Origin: Paraburkholderia dinghuensis
GTDB taxonomy: Bacteria; Pseudomonadota; Gammaproteobacteria; Burkholderiales; Burkholderiaceae
Reading direction: 5' to 3'
DNA: 63,592 bases
Assembly (NCBI RefSeq): GCF_003837865.1
Contig: NZ_RQIS01000026.1
Span: 1 to 63,592, forward strand
Shown here: piece after piece, positions 18,051 through 26,794 of the stretch
Position numbering within the stretch: position 1 is the stretch's first letter
Layout: each line of letters starts with the position of its first letter
Position numbers and translations under genes: made by a program
The notes under the pieces: generated by a model
Told to the model about the DNA's origin: nothing
The model's input: the letters and a program-made list of their open reading frames with translations, nothing else
Database searches by the model: none

Positions 18051-18884
18051 TTACAGATGCAGGCCGCCCGCCGCGTGACGGATGCCGCGTATGCCGAGAC
18101 CGGCGTCGGCGTTGATCATCACGCCGCTCAGCACGCGGTTGTTCGCGCGCGAGGCGAGCATGACGTAGGGGCCGGTGAAATCGGCGGGTTCCGGGAAAAA
18201 CTGCAACGGCAGGATGCTGGCGATGGCCTCGGGCGTGCGCGAGTCCATGATGCGCAGATCTTGCTGACCGAGCGAAGCAGGGCCGCGCAGGTCGCTAGCC
18301 ATGCCGCACGGACCGACGCCGTTCACGCGCACTTTCGGTGCGAGTTCATAGGCGAGCTGGCGGATGATGCCCACGGCCGCGTGTTTGCTCGCGGTATACA
18401 GCGGGCCGCCGCCGCCGGGGTAGAACGACGAGTTCGACAGCGTGAAGATCATGCTGCCCTCCGATGCGATGAGCGCGCGTGCCGCCGCCCTGGCGCCGAG
18501 CAGATAGCCCTTCACGTTGATCGAGAAGAGTTCGCCGAAGCCGCTGTCGAGCTGCTCGGGCGTGAGATCGACGAGGCTCGACGCATGATCCCAGATCGCC
18601 GCATTGCCGATGAAGGTATCGAGCTTGCCGAACGCTTCAACGGCGGCGTTCACGGCGCGTTCATTGTCGGCGTAAGACGTGACGTCGCCTTGCACCGCGA
18701 CGACTTCGCTCGCGCTGAAACGCTCGCGCAGCGCGGCGACCTTTTGCGCCGACCGTTCCAGCACGGCCACGCGCGCGCCTTCCGCGAGAAAACGCTCGAC
18801 GAGCGCGAGTCCGAGACCCGATCCGCCGCCCGTGATCAACGCGACGTCATTGTCGAGCCAGCCCCCGGCGTCTTTCATGCTCAT
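18051..18884 (-). CDS. hcaB: cis-dihydrodiol dehydrogenase (2,3-dihydroxy-2,3-dihydrophenylpropionate dehydrogenase)
   Basis: A 277-residue short-chain dehydrogenase. NAD-binding TGGGSGLG is near residue 19, NAAIW and the catalytic YTASKHA follow, and the end shows the BphB/HcaB pattern FTGPYVMLASRANNRVLSG. It oxidises the cis-dihydrodiol made by HcaEFCD to the catechol. ATG 18884 overlaps the hcaC stop by four bases (ATGA), which fixes the start; the frame is open much further upstream but that part only mirrors hcaC. Confidence 0.9.
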   Translation of the reverse strand: MSMKDAGGWLDNDVALITGGGSGLGLALVERFLAEGARVAVLERSAQKVAALRERFSASEVVAVQGDVTSYADNERAVNAAVEAFGKLDTFIGNAAIWDHASSLVDLTPEQLDSGFGELFSINVKGYLLGARAAARALIASEGSMIFTLSNSSFYPGGGGPLYTASKHAAVGIIRQLAYELAPKVRVNGVGPCGMASDLRGPASLGQQDLRIMDSRTPEAIASILPLQFFPEPADFTGPYVMLASRANNRVLSGVMINADAGLGIRGIRHAAGGLHL

Positions 18885-19201
18885 GCCGCCTCCGGCACGT
18901 CGACATACACGGCGCCGTCCATCAGAGTGACCGGGAACGTCGCGAGCGGATCGGTGGCGGGCTGGCACAGCGCACGGCCGGTCTTCAGACAGAAACGCGC
19001 GGCGTGCAGCGGACATTCGACCGTCGCATCGTCCTCGATATAACCTTCGGACATCGAAGCATTGCCGTGAGAGCAGCGGTCGTTCAGCGCAAAGAGTTCG
19101 CCGTTCACCTTGAACACTGCAATAGCGGCGGACGGGCCGTCCACCTTGATCGCTTCGCCATCGGACAACGCGTCGTCCTGGCAGACAAAGATTCGAGCCA
19201 T
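18881..19201 (-). CDS. hcaC: Rieske ferredoxin component of phenylpropionate dioxygenase
   Basis: A 106-residue Rieske ferredoxin. The [2Fe-2S] ligands are in CSH (about residue 43-45) and CPLH (about 62-65), spaced as in BphA3/HcaC. It carries electrons from HcaD to the HcaE oxygenase. It begins two bases after the hcaF stop and overlaps hcaB, consistent with coupled translation inside the hca operon. Confidence 0.92.
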   Translation of the reverse strand: MARIFVCQDDALSDGEAIKVDGPSAAIAVFKVNGELFALNDRCSHGNASMSEGYIEDDATVECPLHAARFCLKTGRALCQPATDPLATFPVTLMDGAVYVDVPEAA

Positions 19202-19203
19202 GA

Positions 19204-19755
19204 TCAGAAAAGCACACTCAGGTTATGGGAGGACAACACCGCCTGATCGAGCGTGATCTCGCGATGGCACAGTTGCCAGCCTGCGGCGGTGTCGGCGCGG
19301 CGCACGCGGTCGAGGCGGCAGCCCACGTAAAACGTTTCGTCGCGTTCCTTCTGCGACCGGTAGAGGATGTAGTTCACGCGCGCCTCGAATTCGCCCGGCG
19401 TGTCCGTCGCGGCGACGCGCAGGTTCGAAACGCAGTGGCGCGTGCGCGAGGGCGGCTCTTCCGCCCATGCCATGCCGGTTTCGAGCCGCGCTACGCGGCG
19501 TTCGAGCTGGAAGCGCGTGTCGTTGAAGATCCACGTGGTGGGCGGCTGCACGCCGCGGCGGCGGTCGCGCGTCTGCGCGTTCACGGTCGTGCGCATCGTG
19601 TAGTGAATGTCTTCGGCGAGCAGGTCGATCCAGTCGCGAAAGCGCCATTCGTCGAGCAGCGCGGCTTCGTGGAAAAGGAACTGCTCGATGTCGTGGTGCA
19701 GTTCCAGCGCGACGCGTGTGTCCTTGCCGGTCGCGCGTTGGGCCACTTCACTCAT
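19204..19755 (-). CDS. hcaF: Phenylpropionate dioxygenase beta (small) subunit
   Basis: A 183-residue ring-hydroxylating dioxygenase beta subunit of NTF2-like fold, with the family pattern FLFHEAALLDEWRFRDWIDL at about residues 30-49 and HCVSNLRV near residue 105. It is a structural partner of HcaE in an alpha3beta3 oxygenase. Its start overlaps the hcaE stop by four bases. Confidence 0.92.
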   Translation of the reverse strand: MSEVAQRATGKDTRVALELHHDIEQFLFHEAALLDEWRFRDWIDLLAEDIHYTMRTTVNAQTRDRRRGVQPPTTWIFNDTRFQLERRVARLETGMAWAEEPPSRTRHCVSNLRVAATDTPGEFEARVNYILYRSQKERDETFYVGCRLDRVRRADTAAGWQLCHREITLDQAVLSSHNLSVLF

Positions 19756-21107
19756 TTGAGCACCTCCGCTTCATAGCGCTGCGTGCGCTCGTTGATTTCG
19801 TCCCACGTTTCGGAGAGCAGCAGGTCGGCCCAGTAGCGATACAGGCCGCGTGCTGCGGTCTCGGAGAAGATGTAGTTCGTGATGCCTGGAATGCCATCGT
19901 CGCGGATGCGTTCCTGGCCGAGGCCTTGCTCCATGCACAGCTTCGATTTACGCGCGCGATGTCCGCGCAGCACCTTCTGCACTTCGGCCCAGTTCTCCGA
20001 ATCGTCCTGTTCGAGAAAACCGGCCGGACCGAACGCGCGCGTCGCGCTGCGTTCGAAGGCGGCTTTCACTTCGTCGGAGGCGTCTTTATCGGCGATACAG
20101 AACGCCCACACCTCGACCTGGTTCGGTCCGCGCGGATGCCACACGCGCAGTGTTGCCGTGCCGTTGAGCCAGGAAAGCGTCGGGAACAGGTTGTTGTGGC
20201 CCGCGAGTCGAAGCGCTCGCACCTTGCCAAGACGCGCTTCTGCTTCTTCGTAGGTGTCACGGAAGTACTGTGAAACTTCGCCGTCCACCCAGACGTTCGC
20301 GTCCGGCTTTTCGGTGAAAAAGAAGCCGCTGCCGTGGCCGCGCTCGCCGTATTGCAGCGCGTCCTTCGCGGTTTCCCAGACGGGGCGTGCGGTCTGGCCC
20401 GCGCCGAGCGCCTTGTCCGTGTCGTTTTCTTTCGCGCCGAGCACCTGTACCGCCGATGCGTGCGAAAACAGCGCGTGATACTGGTCGCTCGCGAACTGCT
20501 CGGCCGGGAATTTCCAGTTGCAGTCGATCACCCACTTGTGCACGCCGCCGACGATCTCGGTGCCGCCCTCGCGGCGGTCGAGCACGCCGTCGAGGTACCA
20601 TGCGATGTCGCCCATGTACGTTTCGAGGTCGGGCGCGTCGGCATCCCAGTTGCCGAAAATGAGGCCTTTGTATACGGCGACGCGCGTCACTTCCTGGAGG
20701 CCCCACTTCTCTTTGCACAGGCCTTGCGGATAGGCGCGCGGCTCCAGCGGCACGTCGATCAGTGCACCGTCCACGCCATACGACCAGCCGTGATACGGGC
20801 ACGTGAACGCGCGCGCATTGCCGGAATCGGCGAAGCTCACGCGCATCGAGCGATGGCGGCACTGGTTGAGGAAGGCCTTGATTGAACCGTCTTTCTGGCG
20901 GACCACGACGATGGGGTCTTCGCCCATGTACGTGTTGAAAAAGTCGCCCGCTTTCGGTATTTGACTGACGTGCGCGAGAAAGAGCCAGCAGCGGCCGAAC
21001 ACGCGTTCGAGTTCGAGTTCGTAGATGGCGGGGTCGGTGTAGATCGACGGCGTGACGCGACCATTGCGTGCGTCGACCAACGCGTCGATGTCGATGTTTG
21101 TGGACAT
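19752..21107 (-). CDS. hcaE: Phenylpropionate/cinnamate dioxygenase alpha (large) subunit
   Basis: A 451-residue Rieske oxygenase. The Rieske ligands are in CRHR (about residue 82) and CPYHGW (about 102). The mononuclear iron site is suggested by DQYHALFSHA near residue 210 together with a downstream Asp. It adds O2 to the ring of 3-phenylpropionate or cinnamate. It is the first gene of hcaEFCBD and divergent from hcaR. The substrate is inferred from the whole operon plus the adjoining mhp genes, since close relatives use biphenyl or benzene. Confidence 0.9.
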   Translation of the reverse strand: MSTNIDIDALVDARNGRVTPSIYTDPAIYELELERVFGRCWLFLAHVSQIPKAGDFFNTYMGEDPIVVVRQKDGSIKAFLNQCRHRSMRVSFADSGNARAFTCPYHGWSYGVDGALIDVPLEPRAYPQGLCKEKWGLQEVTRVAVYKGLIFGNWDADAPDLETYMGDIAWYLDGVLDRREGGTEIVGGVHKWVIDCNWKFPAEQFASDQYHALFSHASAVQVLGAKENDTDKALGAGQTARPVWETAKDALQYGERGHGSGFFFTEKPDANVWVDGEVSQYFRDTYEEAEARLGKVRALRLAGHNNLFPTLSWLNGTATLRVWHPRGPNQVEVWAFCIADKDASDEVKAAFERSATRAFGPAGFLEQDDSENWAEVQKVLRGHRARKSKLCMEQGLGQERIRDDGIPGITNYIFSETAARGLYRYWADLLLSETWDEINERTQRYEAEVLK

Positions 21108-21275
21108 GCGAGTCTCCTGTCGATGGGACCTGGCGCTTTAGCGCTTGATCCCAGCCCATGCAAAGCTCCGTGGCATTTCGTCCCGGTGGGGAATGCAACC
21201 GGATCATCGTTGTCGCCCCGGTCAAAGTGAAATATTTTGTTTGTTGGCAGTTAGACGTTTGAACGATAATTACGC

Positions 21276-22163
21276 ATGGAACTGAGACACCTGCGCTATT
21301 TCATTGCCGTTGCCGACGAGTTGAGCTTCACGCGCGCCGCGCTTCGACTCCACACCGCGCAGCCGTCGCTTAGCCAGCAGATACGCAATCTGGAGGACGA
21401 GGTCGGCACACCGCTCCTCGAACGCACGCGCCGCAAAGTCGAACTCACCGAGGCGGGCAAAGTGTTTCTTGCCGAGGCGCGTCTCGTGGTGGCGCAAGCC
21501 GACCGCGCGGTGGCGCGGGCACGCCAGGCGGGACAGCAGGGGCTCGCGACGGTGACGATCGGCTTCGTGCCTGCCGCGGAAATCCGCATCTTTCCCGCGA
21601 TCCTGCCGCGTCTGCGAATGCGTTTTCCCGATGTGAACGTCGAGTTGCGCAGCCTGCCCACCGCGGATCAGGAGCAGGCGCTTCTGCGTGGGGACATCGA
21701 CGTGGCATTCATGCGTCGTCCTGTGCATTCGCCTTTGCTGAAGAGCGAGATTGTGTTGACCGAGCCGCTCGTGGTGGTGTTGCCGAGCGCGCATCCGCTC
21801 GCGAAGCTCGAGCGCATTCCGCCCGCGAAGCTCAACGGCGAGCCGTTCATCAACACGCATTCATCGTTTTCGGGGGAACTGCATAGCGTCGTCGAAGGCT
21901 GGTTCGACGCACACGCGCTGCACCGCAAGGTCGAGCAGGTGGCGACCAATATTCTCCTGAACCTGAACCTCGTGGGCATGGGGCTCGGCTATGCGCTGCT
22001 GCCTGCCTATGTCGGCTCGCTGACGAGCAGCGCGATCTGCACACGTGAACTGGAAAGCGAGCCGCCCACGATCGACCTGCTGATGGTGACGCGCAACGAG
22101 CCGCATGGGGCCGAGCTTCAGGGACTGCTCGATATCGTGCGCGAAAATGCTGCCGCGTCTTGA
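21276..22163 (+). CDS. hcaR: LysR-type regulator of the hca operon
   Basis: A 295-residue LysR protein with an N-terminal helix-turn-helix (LSFTRAALRLHTAQPSLSQQ, about residues 15-34) and a substrate-binding domain from about residue 90. It is transcribed away from hcaE across a 168-base gap, the classic LysR arrangement, and resembles E. coli HcaR, which activates hca with phenylpropionate or cinnamate. The gap (21108-21275) must hold both promoters; an AT-rich segment lies at about 21225-21270. No specific T-N11-A site is claimed. Confidence 0.85.
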   Translation: MELRHLRYFIAVADELSFTRAALRLHTAQPSLSQQIRNLEDEVGTPLLERTRRKVELTEAGKVFLAEARLVVAQADRAVARARQAGQQGLATVTIGFVPAAEIRIFPAILPRLRMRFPDVNVELRSLPTADQEQALLRGDIDVAFMRRPVHSPLLKSEIVLTEPLVVVLPSAHPLAKLERIPPAKLNGEPFINTHSSFSGELHSVVEGWFDAHALHRKVEQVATNILLNLNLVGMGLGYALLPAYVGSLTSSAICTRELESEPPTIDLLMVTRNEPHGAELQGLLDIVRENAAAS

Positions 22164-22175
22164 GGTGCGGCGCGC

Positions 22176-22985
22176 TCAGCGTTTCGTCGCGGGCTTGTCT
22201 TCCGGTGCTTCGAGCGCCGTCACCATTTCTTCGGCCGCGCGCTGCAATTCAGGCAGGAACCGGCGCACGGCCTCCGCTGGGTTGATGGCCTGCTCCAGGT
22301 AGACCACGTTCAGGCTCGCCAGCACGCGGCCGTGCGCCTCGATCGCCACGGCCAGCGCACCGATCTTGCGCTGGTCGGACCAGTCGCCGTGATTCGAGCC
22401 GAAGCCGTCCGCGCGCGTCTGCCGGATCAGGTTGCGGATAAACGCGTCGTCGAGCGCGAGCTTCTGCTGCTGTTCGCCGCCCGCGCCCGAGCGCAGCACG
22501 TCGAGGATGTCCTCGCGTTCGGGTTCCGGGCAGGTCGCAAAGTAGACACGCCCCGCTGCCGTCAGCAGCATCGGCAGACGGCGGCCCACCATCGCGCGGT
22601 GAAACGAAAGCGGGCTGAAGCGGTGCGTCGTCTCGCGCACGATCATCGCGTCGCCGTCGGGCGTCGTCAGGTCCGAGGGCCACACGATGCGCTGAAGCAT
22701 CTTCGCCATGATCGGCGGCGCGATCGTCGCGATGTGCTCGTCGTCCGTGAAGCCCTCGCTCAGCGCGCGCACGTTCAGCGTGAGGCGGAAACTGTCGTCG
22801 GAATCGCTGCGCCGCACAAACCCTTCTTCCACGAGCGTCTCCAGCAAACGCCGCACCGTCGTGCGGTGCAGACCCGTCGTCTCGCTCAACTGCTGGCTCG
22901 TCGCGCGGCCGTTTTCCATCGCGTTGAGCGCTTGCAGTACCTGCAGGCCGCGTGCGAGGCCACGCACGTTTGCATACTTCGTCAT
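22176..22985 (-). CDS. mhpR: IclR-type regulator of the mhp operon
   Basis: A 269-residue IclR-family regulator. It has a winged helix at residues 5-65 (TSQQLSETTGLHRTTVRRLL) and a GAF-like effector domain over about 80-250, containing LPMLLTAAGRVYFA. E. coli MhpR activates mhp with 3-(3-hydroxyphenyl)propionate. It is divergent from mhpA, and the gap carries a TGTGCAnnnnnTGCACA palindrome that fits the known MhpR operator style. It ends 13 bases after the convergent hcaR stop. Confidence 0.88.
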   Translation of the reverse strand: MTKYANVRGLARGLQVLQALNAMENGRATSQQLSETTGLHRTTVRRLLETLVEEGFVRRSDSDDSFRLTLNVRALSEGFTDDEHIATIAPPIMAKMLQRIVWPSDLTTPDGDAMIVRETTHRFSPLSFHRAMVGRRLPMLLTAAGRVYFATCPEPEREDILDVLRSGAGGEQQQKLALDDAFIRNLIRQTRADGFGSNHGDWSDQRKIGALAVAIEAHGRVLASLNVVYLEQAINPAEAVRRFLPELQRAAEEMVTALEAPEDKPATKR

Positions 22986-23012
22986 ATCTCAAATTCCCCT
23001 GCCAAATCAGCG

Positions 23013-23031
23013 ATGTGCATTCTATGCACAT
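23013..23031. promoter_or_regulatory. Predicted MhpR operator
   Basis: ATGTGCATTCTATGCACAT has perfect 8-base arms around a 3-base centre. The core TGTGCA-N5-TGCACA aligns with the reported E. coli MhpR site (GGTGCACCTGGTGCACA). It lies 28 bases before mhpR and 152 bases before mhpA, between the divergent genes. Confidence 0.7.
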
Positions 23032-23182
23032 TTTTCTGAAAATGTTGAGCCAGCTCCAGGCCACACCTAGACTCGCTGAACATTTACCGGCCTGCGGCAC
23101 TACGCCTCACCCGGACTGCCAGTCCCCGCCGGGACCTTTCAGCATCCGCAGCGGCCGTCGAGCCGAGCGAGCCAGGAGACAC

Positions 23183-25021
23183 ATGAATACCCCCAACGAT
23201 CAGGCGGTGGATTCCTTCCGTTCCCGCGTCGAGGCGACCGATGTCGCCATCATCGGCGCGGGCCCCGTCGGCCTCATGATCGCCAACATTCTCGGCCGCG
23301 AGGGCGTGCGTGTCACGGTGATCGAAAAGCTCGAACAGATCATCGATTACCCGCGCGCCATTGGTCTGGATGACGAAGCATTGCGCGTTTTCCAGTCGGT
23401 CGATCTCGTGCGCGAACTGCTGCCGCACACCACGCCCGACCACTGGATGCGTTTCGTCACGAAGGACGGCCACTGCTTCGCATCGATCGAGCCGCGCACC
23501 GACGAATTCGGCTGGTCGCGCCGCAACGCGTTTCTTCAGCCGACCGCGGACCAGGTGCTCTACGAAGGCCTCAAGCGCTTCGACGGCGTGCAGGTCCTGC
23601 TGGGCCACTCGGTCGACTCGTTCACACAGGATGAAACCGGCGTGAGCATCGACGTCACGGGCGCGGATGGCGCGCGCCGCACGATCCGCGCAGCGTACAT
23701 GGTCGGCGCGGACGGCGGCAACAGTTTCGTGCGCCGCGCGCTGAACGTGCCGTTCGAAGGCCGCACGAAGCCGAATCAGTGGATCGTCGTGGACGTGCGT
23801 AACGATCCGGTCGGCTCGCCGCACATCTACATGCATTGCGATCACACGCGGCCTTATGTGTCGGCCGCGCTGCCGCACGGCATCCGCCGCTTCGAATTCA
23901 TGGTGATGCCTGGCGAGACGGAAGAAGAGCTGTCGAAGCCTGAAAACATGGCGGCGCTGATCCGCAAGGTCGTCGCGGATCCGGAAAGCGTCGATTACAT
24001 CCGCAAGCGCGTCTATACGCACAACGCGCGACTCGCGTCGACGTTCCGCGTGGACCGCGTCCTGCTGGCCGGCGACGCCGCGCACATCATGCCCGTCTGG
24101 CAGGGCCAGGGTTACAACAGCGGCATCCGCGATGCGAGCAACCTCGGCTGGAAACTCGCGATGGTCGCGAAGGGGCTCGCCGATGGCCGCCTGCTCGACT
24201 CCTATACCGTCGAGCGCCGGGCGCATGCACGTTCGATGATTCACCTCTCCGAAGTCGCGGGCGACATCTTCGCGCCGACCACGCGCTTTGGCGCGCGGTT
24301 CCGCGACGTGTTCGTGAAGTCGCTGAACCATTTCCCGTCGGTCAAGCGCTACTTCGTCGAAATGCGATTCAAGCCGATGCCGCGCTATGAAGCGGGCGTC
24401 GTGCTGCTGCCGCCGCCGAAAGAAACGGGCGGCTGGCTCGCGCGCCTGCTCGAACGCTCGGGCAATTCGGCGCCGGGCCGTCTGCTCGGCCTGATGAGCG
24501 AGAAGCGCGATTCGCTGATCGGTCGCCTCGCGTACGGTCCCGATCCGCTCGCCGCTTCCCCCGTGGGCCGAATGTTCATCCAGCCGCGTGTGTGTCTTGC
24601 CGATGGCCGCGTCGTGCTGCTCGACGACGCGATCGGCAACGGCTTCGCCGTGCTCGCCTGGGGCGCGGACCCGACCTTCGGCCTCACGCCAGAGGCGCGT
24701 GCGCTGTGGGAGCGTCTGGGCGCGCGTTTCGTGATCGCGAAGCCGGACGTGCAGCTCAATTACACCGACGACGTGCCCGAAGGCGTGCTCGCCATCGGCG
24801 ACGTCACGGGCCGGCTGAAGGACTGGTTCACGCGTATTCCGGAATCGGTGGTGCTGCTGCGTCCGGACCGTTTCGTTGCGGGCGTGTGCACACCGCAGCA
24901 GGTCTCGGGCGCCATCGTCGAACTCGCGGGCAAGCTCGGTGCGAACGCCGTCGCCGGTTTGCCGTCGTCACAGCATATCGGACGAGATCAGGTCGCCGTT
25001 ACACAAGAAGCAGGAGCATAA
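23183..25021 (+). CDS. mhpA: 3-(3-hydroxyphenyl)propionate hydroxylase
   Basis: A 612-residue FAD monooxygenase. The dinucleotide motif IIGAGPVGLMIANILGREG is at about residues 24-42, and the second FAD motif is DRVLLAGDAAHIMPVWQGQG. It hydroxylates 3-(3-hydroxyphenyl)propionate (or 3-hydroxycinnamate) to the 2,3-dihydroxy compound using NADH and O2. ATG 23183 follows AGGAGAC and was chosen over the longer upstream frame. It is the first gene of the mhpABDFEC operon. Confidence 0.93.
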   Translation: MNTPNDQAVDSFRSRVEATDVAIIGAGPVGLMIANILGREGVRVTVIEKLEQIIDYPRAIGLDDEALRVFQSVDLVRELLPHTTPDHWMRFVTKDGHCFASIEPRTDEFGWSRRNAFLQPTADQVLYEGLKRFDGVQVLLGHSVDSFTQDETGVSIDVTGADGARRTIRAAYMVGADGGNSFVRRALNVPFEGRTKPNQWIVVDVRNDPVGSPHIYMHCDHTRPYVSAALPHGIRRFEFMVMPGETEEELSKPENMAALIRKVVADPESVDYIRKRVYTHNARLASTFRVDRVLLAGDAAHIMPVWQGQGYNSGIRDASNLGWKLAMVAKGLADGRLLDSYTVERRAHARSMIHLSEVAGDIFAPTTRFGARFRDVFVKSLNHFPSVKRYFVEMRFKPMPRYEAGVVLLPPPKETGGWLARLLERSGNSAPGRLLGLMSEKRDSLIGRLAYGPDPLAASPVGRMFIQPRVCLADGRVVLLDDAIGNGFAVLAWGADPTFGLTPEARALWERLGARFVIAKPDVQLNYTDDVPEGVLAIGDVTGRLKDWFTRIPESVVLLRPDRFVAGVCTPQQVSGAIVELAGKLGANAVAGLPSSQHIGRDQVAVTQEAGA

Positions 25022-25027
25022 ATTAGT

Positions 25028-25969
25028 ATGCCTATTCATCTCGAATGTCTTTCGCACACACCGTTGCACGGTTATTACGATCCGTCGCCGGAAGTCGTTG
25101 CGGAAGTCGAACGCGTGGGCCGCGCGGCGCGCGACCGCGTCGAAGCGTTTGCGCCCGACCTGATCGTGGCGTTCGCGCCCGACCATTACAACGGCTTCTT
25201 TTACGACGTGATGCCGCCGTTCTGCATCGGCGCGCGCGCTGAAGCGATCGGCGACTTCAAGAGCATGGCTGGCACGCTGCCGGTGCCGGAAGATCTCGCA
25301 CGAGCGCTCGCGCAAAACGTGCTGGCCGCGGATATTGACGTTGCGCTCTCGTATCGCATGCAGGTCGATCATGGCTGCGCGCAGGCACTTGAAGTGCTCA
25401 CGGGCGGACTCGACCGCTATCCGGTCATTCCGGTGTTCATCAACTCGGTGGCGCCGCCCATGGCGACGCTGCGTCGCGCGCGCCTGCTCGGCGACGCGAT
25501 CGGCCGCTTCTTCGCGCGCACGGATAAGCGCGTGCTTTTCGTCGGGTCTGGCGGTATTTCGCACGAGCCGCCGGTGCCTGAACTCGCTGGCGCGATGCCT
25601 GAGGTTCAGGAGCGGCTCATCGCCGGACGCAATCCGACTCCGGAGTCGCGCGCCGCGCGCCAGGCGCGCACGGTGGCCGCCGCGAAGTCGTTCACGGCGG
25701 GCGACAGCCATCTGCATGCGCTCAATCCCGAATGGGATCGCGCGTTTCTCGCGACGCTCGCTTCCGGCGAACTGACCGTGGTGGACGGCATGACCAATGA
25801 AGCGATCACGCGCGATGGCGGGAAGTCGGCGCATGAGATTCGCACGTGGGTGGCCGCGTTCGGGGCGCTCGCTGCGTCTGGCCCGTATCGCGCGTCGCTC
25901 GATTACTACCGCGCGATTCCCGAGTGGATCGCGGGCTTTGCCACCATGCACGCGACGTCGGCGGCATGA
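25028..25969 (+). CDS. mhpB: 2,3-dihydroxyphenylpropionate/2,3-dihydroxycinnamate 1,2-dioxygenase
   Basis: A 313-residue class III (LigB-type) extradiol dioxygenase that cleaves the catechol ring next to the hydroxyls with Fe(II). Family markers include FAPDHYNGFFYD, YRMQVDHGCAQ with a probable active-site His, and GSGGISHEPP with another. It begins six bases after the mhpA stop, with AGGAG upstream. It receives the product of both MhpA and HcaB. Confidence 0.93.
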   Translation: MPIHLECLSHTPLHGYYDPSPEVVAEVERVGRAARDRVEAFAPDLIVAFAPDHYNGFFYDVMPPFCIGARAEAIGDFKSMAGTLPVPEDLARALAQNVLAADIDVALSYRMQVDHGCAQALEVLTGGLDRYPVIPVFINSVAPPMATLRRARLLGDAIGRFFARTDKRVLFVGSGGISHEPPVPELAGAMPEVQERLIAGRNPTPESRAARQARTVAAAKSFTAGDSHLHALNPEWDRAFLATLASGELTVVDGMTNEAITRDGGKSAHEIRTWVAAFGALAASGPYRASLDYYRAIPEWIAGFATMHATSAA

Positions 25970-25992
25970 CGGAACGCATCAAGGAGAACGCG

Positions 25993-26781
25993 ATGTCTAA
26001 TTCGAACCTCGTGACGACGCTAGCCGCGCGCCTGCGCGCCGCCGAAGCCTCGCGTAACACGATCGTCCCCGTGCGCGGCGAAATCGCCCCCGACGACATG
26101 ACCACCGCCTACGCCGTGCAGCAGGCCAACGTGGACCTGCGTGTGGCGAACGGCGAGCGCATCGTGGGCCGCAAGATCGGCCTCACCTCGCTTGCGGTGC
26201 AAAGGCAGCTCGGCGTCGACCAGCCCGACTTCGGCGCGCTGTTCGCATCGATGGCGTACGGCGACGGCGAACCGATCCCGCTTTCGCAGCTGATCCAGCC
26301 GAAGGTCGAAGCGGAAATCGCGCTCGTGCTCGAGCGCGACCTCACGCACGACAGGCACACCTTCGTCGACATCATCAACGCAAGCGCCTACGCACTGGCC
26401 GCCATCGAAGTGGTGGACAGCCGCATCGCGAACTGGGACATCCGCTTCGTCGATACCGTGGCCGACAACGCATCGAGCGCGCGCTTCGTGGTGGGCAGCC
26501 GCCCGGTGCCGCTCTCGCGGATCGATCTCACGGCGTGCGCGATGGAACTCTCGCGCGACGGCGAAGTGCTCTCGCGCGGCAACGGCGCGGCGTGCCTCGG
26601 CAATCCGCTGAACGCAGCCGTGTGGCTCGCCGACCGCATGGCGCAGCTCGGCACGCCGCTGCGCGCGGGCGACGTCGTGCTCACCGGCGCGCTCGGGCCG
26701 ATGGTGGCCGTCACGGAAGCGGGCACGTTTACCGCACAGATCGAAGGGCTCGGCAGCGTCCGCGCCACTTTTACTGCCTGA
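25993..26781 (+). CDS. mhpD: 2-keto-4-pentenoate hydratase
   Basis: A 262-residue hydratase of the FAA-related fold, adding water to 2-hydroxypenta-2,4-dienoate to give 4-hydroxy-2-oxovalerate. Typical features are GRKIGLTSLAVQRQLGV, PKVEAEIALVL and GDVVLTGALGP. AAGGAG before ATG 25993 decides the start; an in-frame ATG at 25966 would overlap mhpB but has no better signal. It lies between mhpB and mhpF. Confidence 0.92.
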   Translation: MSNSNLVTTLAARLRAAEASRNTIVPVRGEIAPDDMTTAYAVQQANVDLRVANGERIVGRKIGLTSLAVQRQLGVDQPDFGALFASMAYGDGEPIPLSQLIQPKVEAEIALVLERDLTHDRHTFVDIINASAYALAAIEVVDSRIANWDIRFVDTVADNASSARFVVGSRPVPLSRIDLTACAMELSRDGEVLSRGNGAACLGNPLNAAVWLADRMAQLGTPLRAGDVVLTGALGPMVAVTEAGTFTAQIEGLGSVRATFTA

Positions 26782-26794
26782 TCAGGGAACATAA

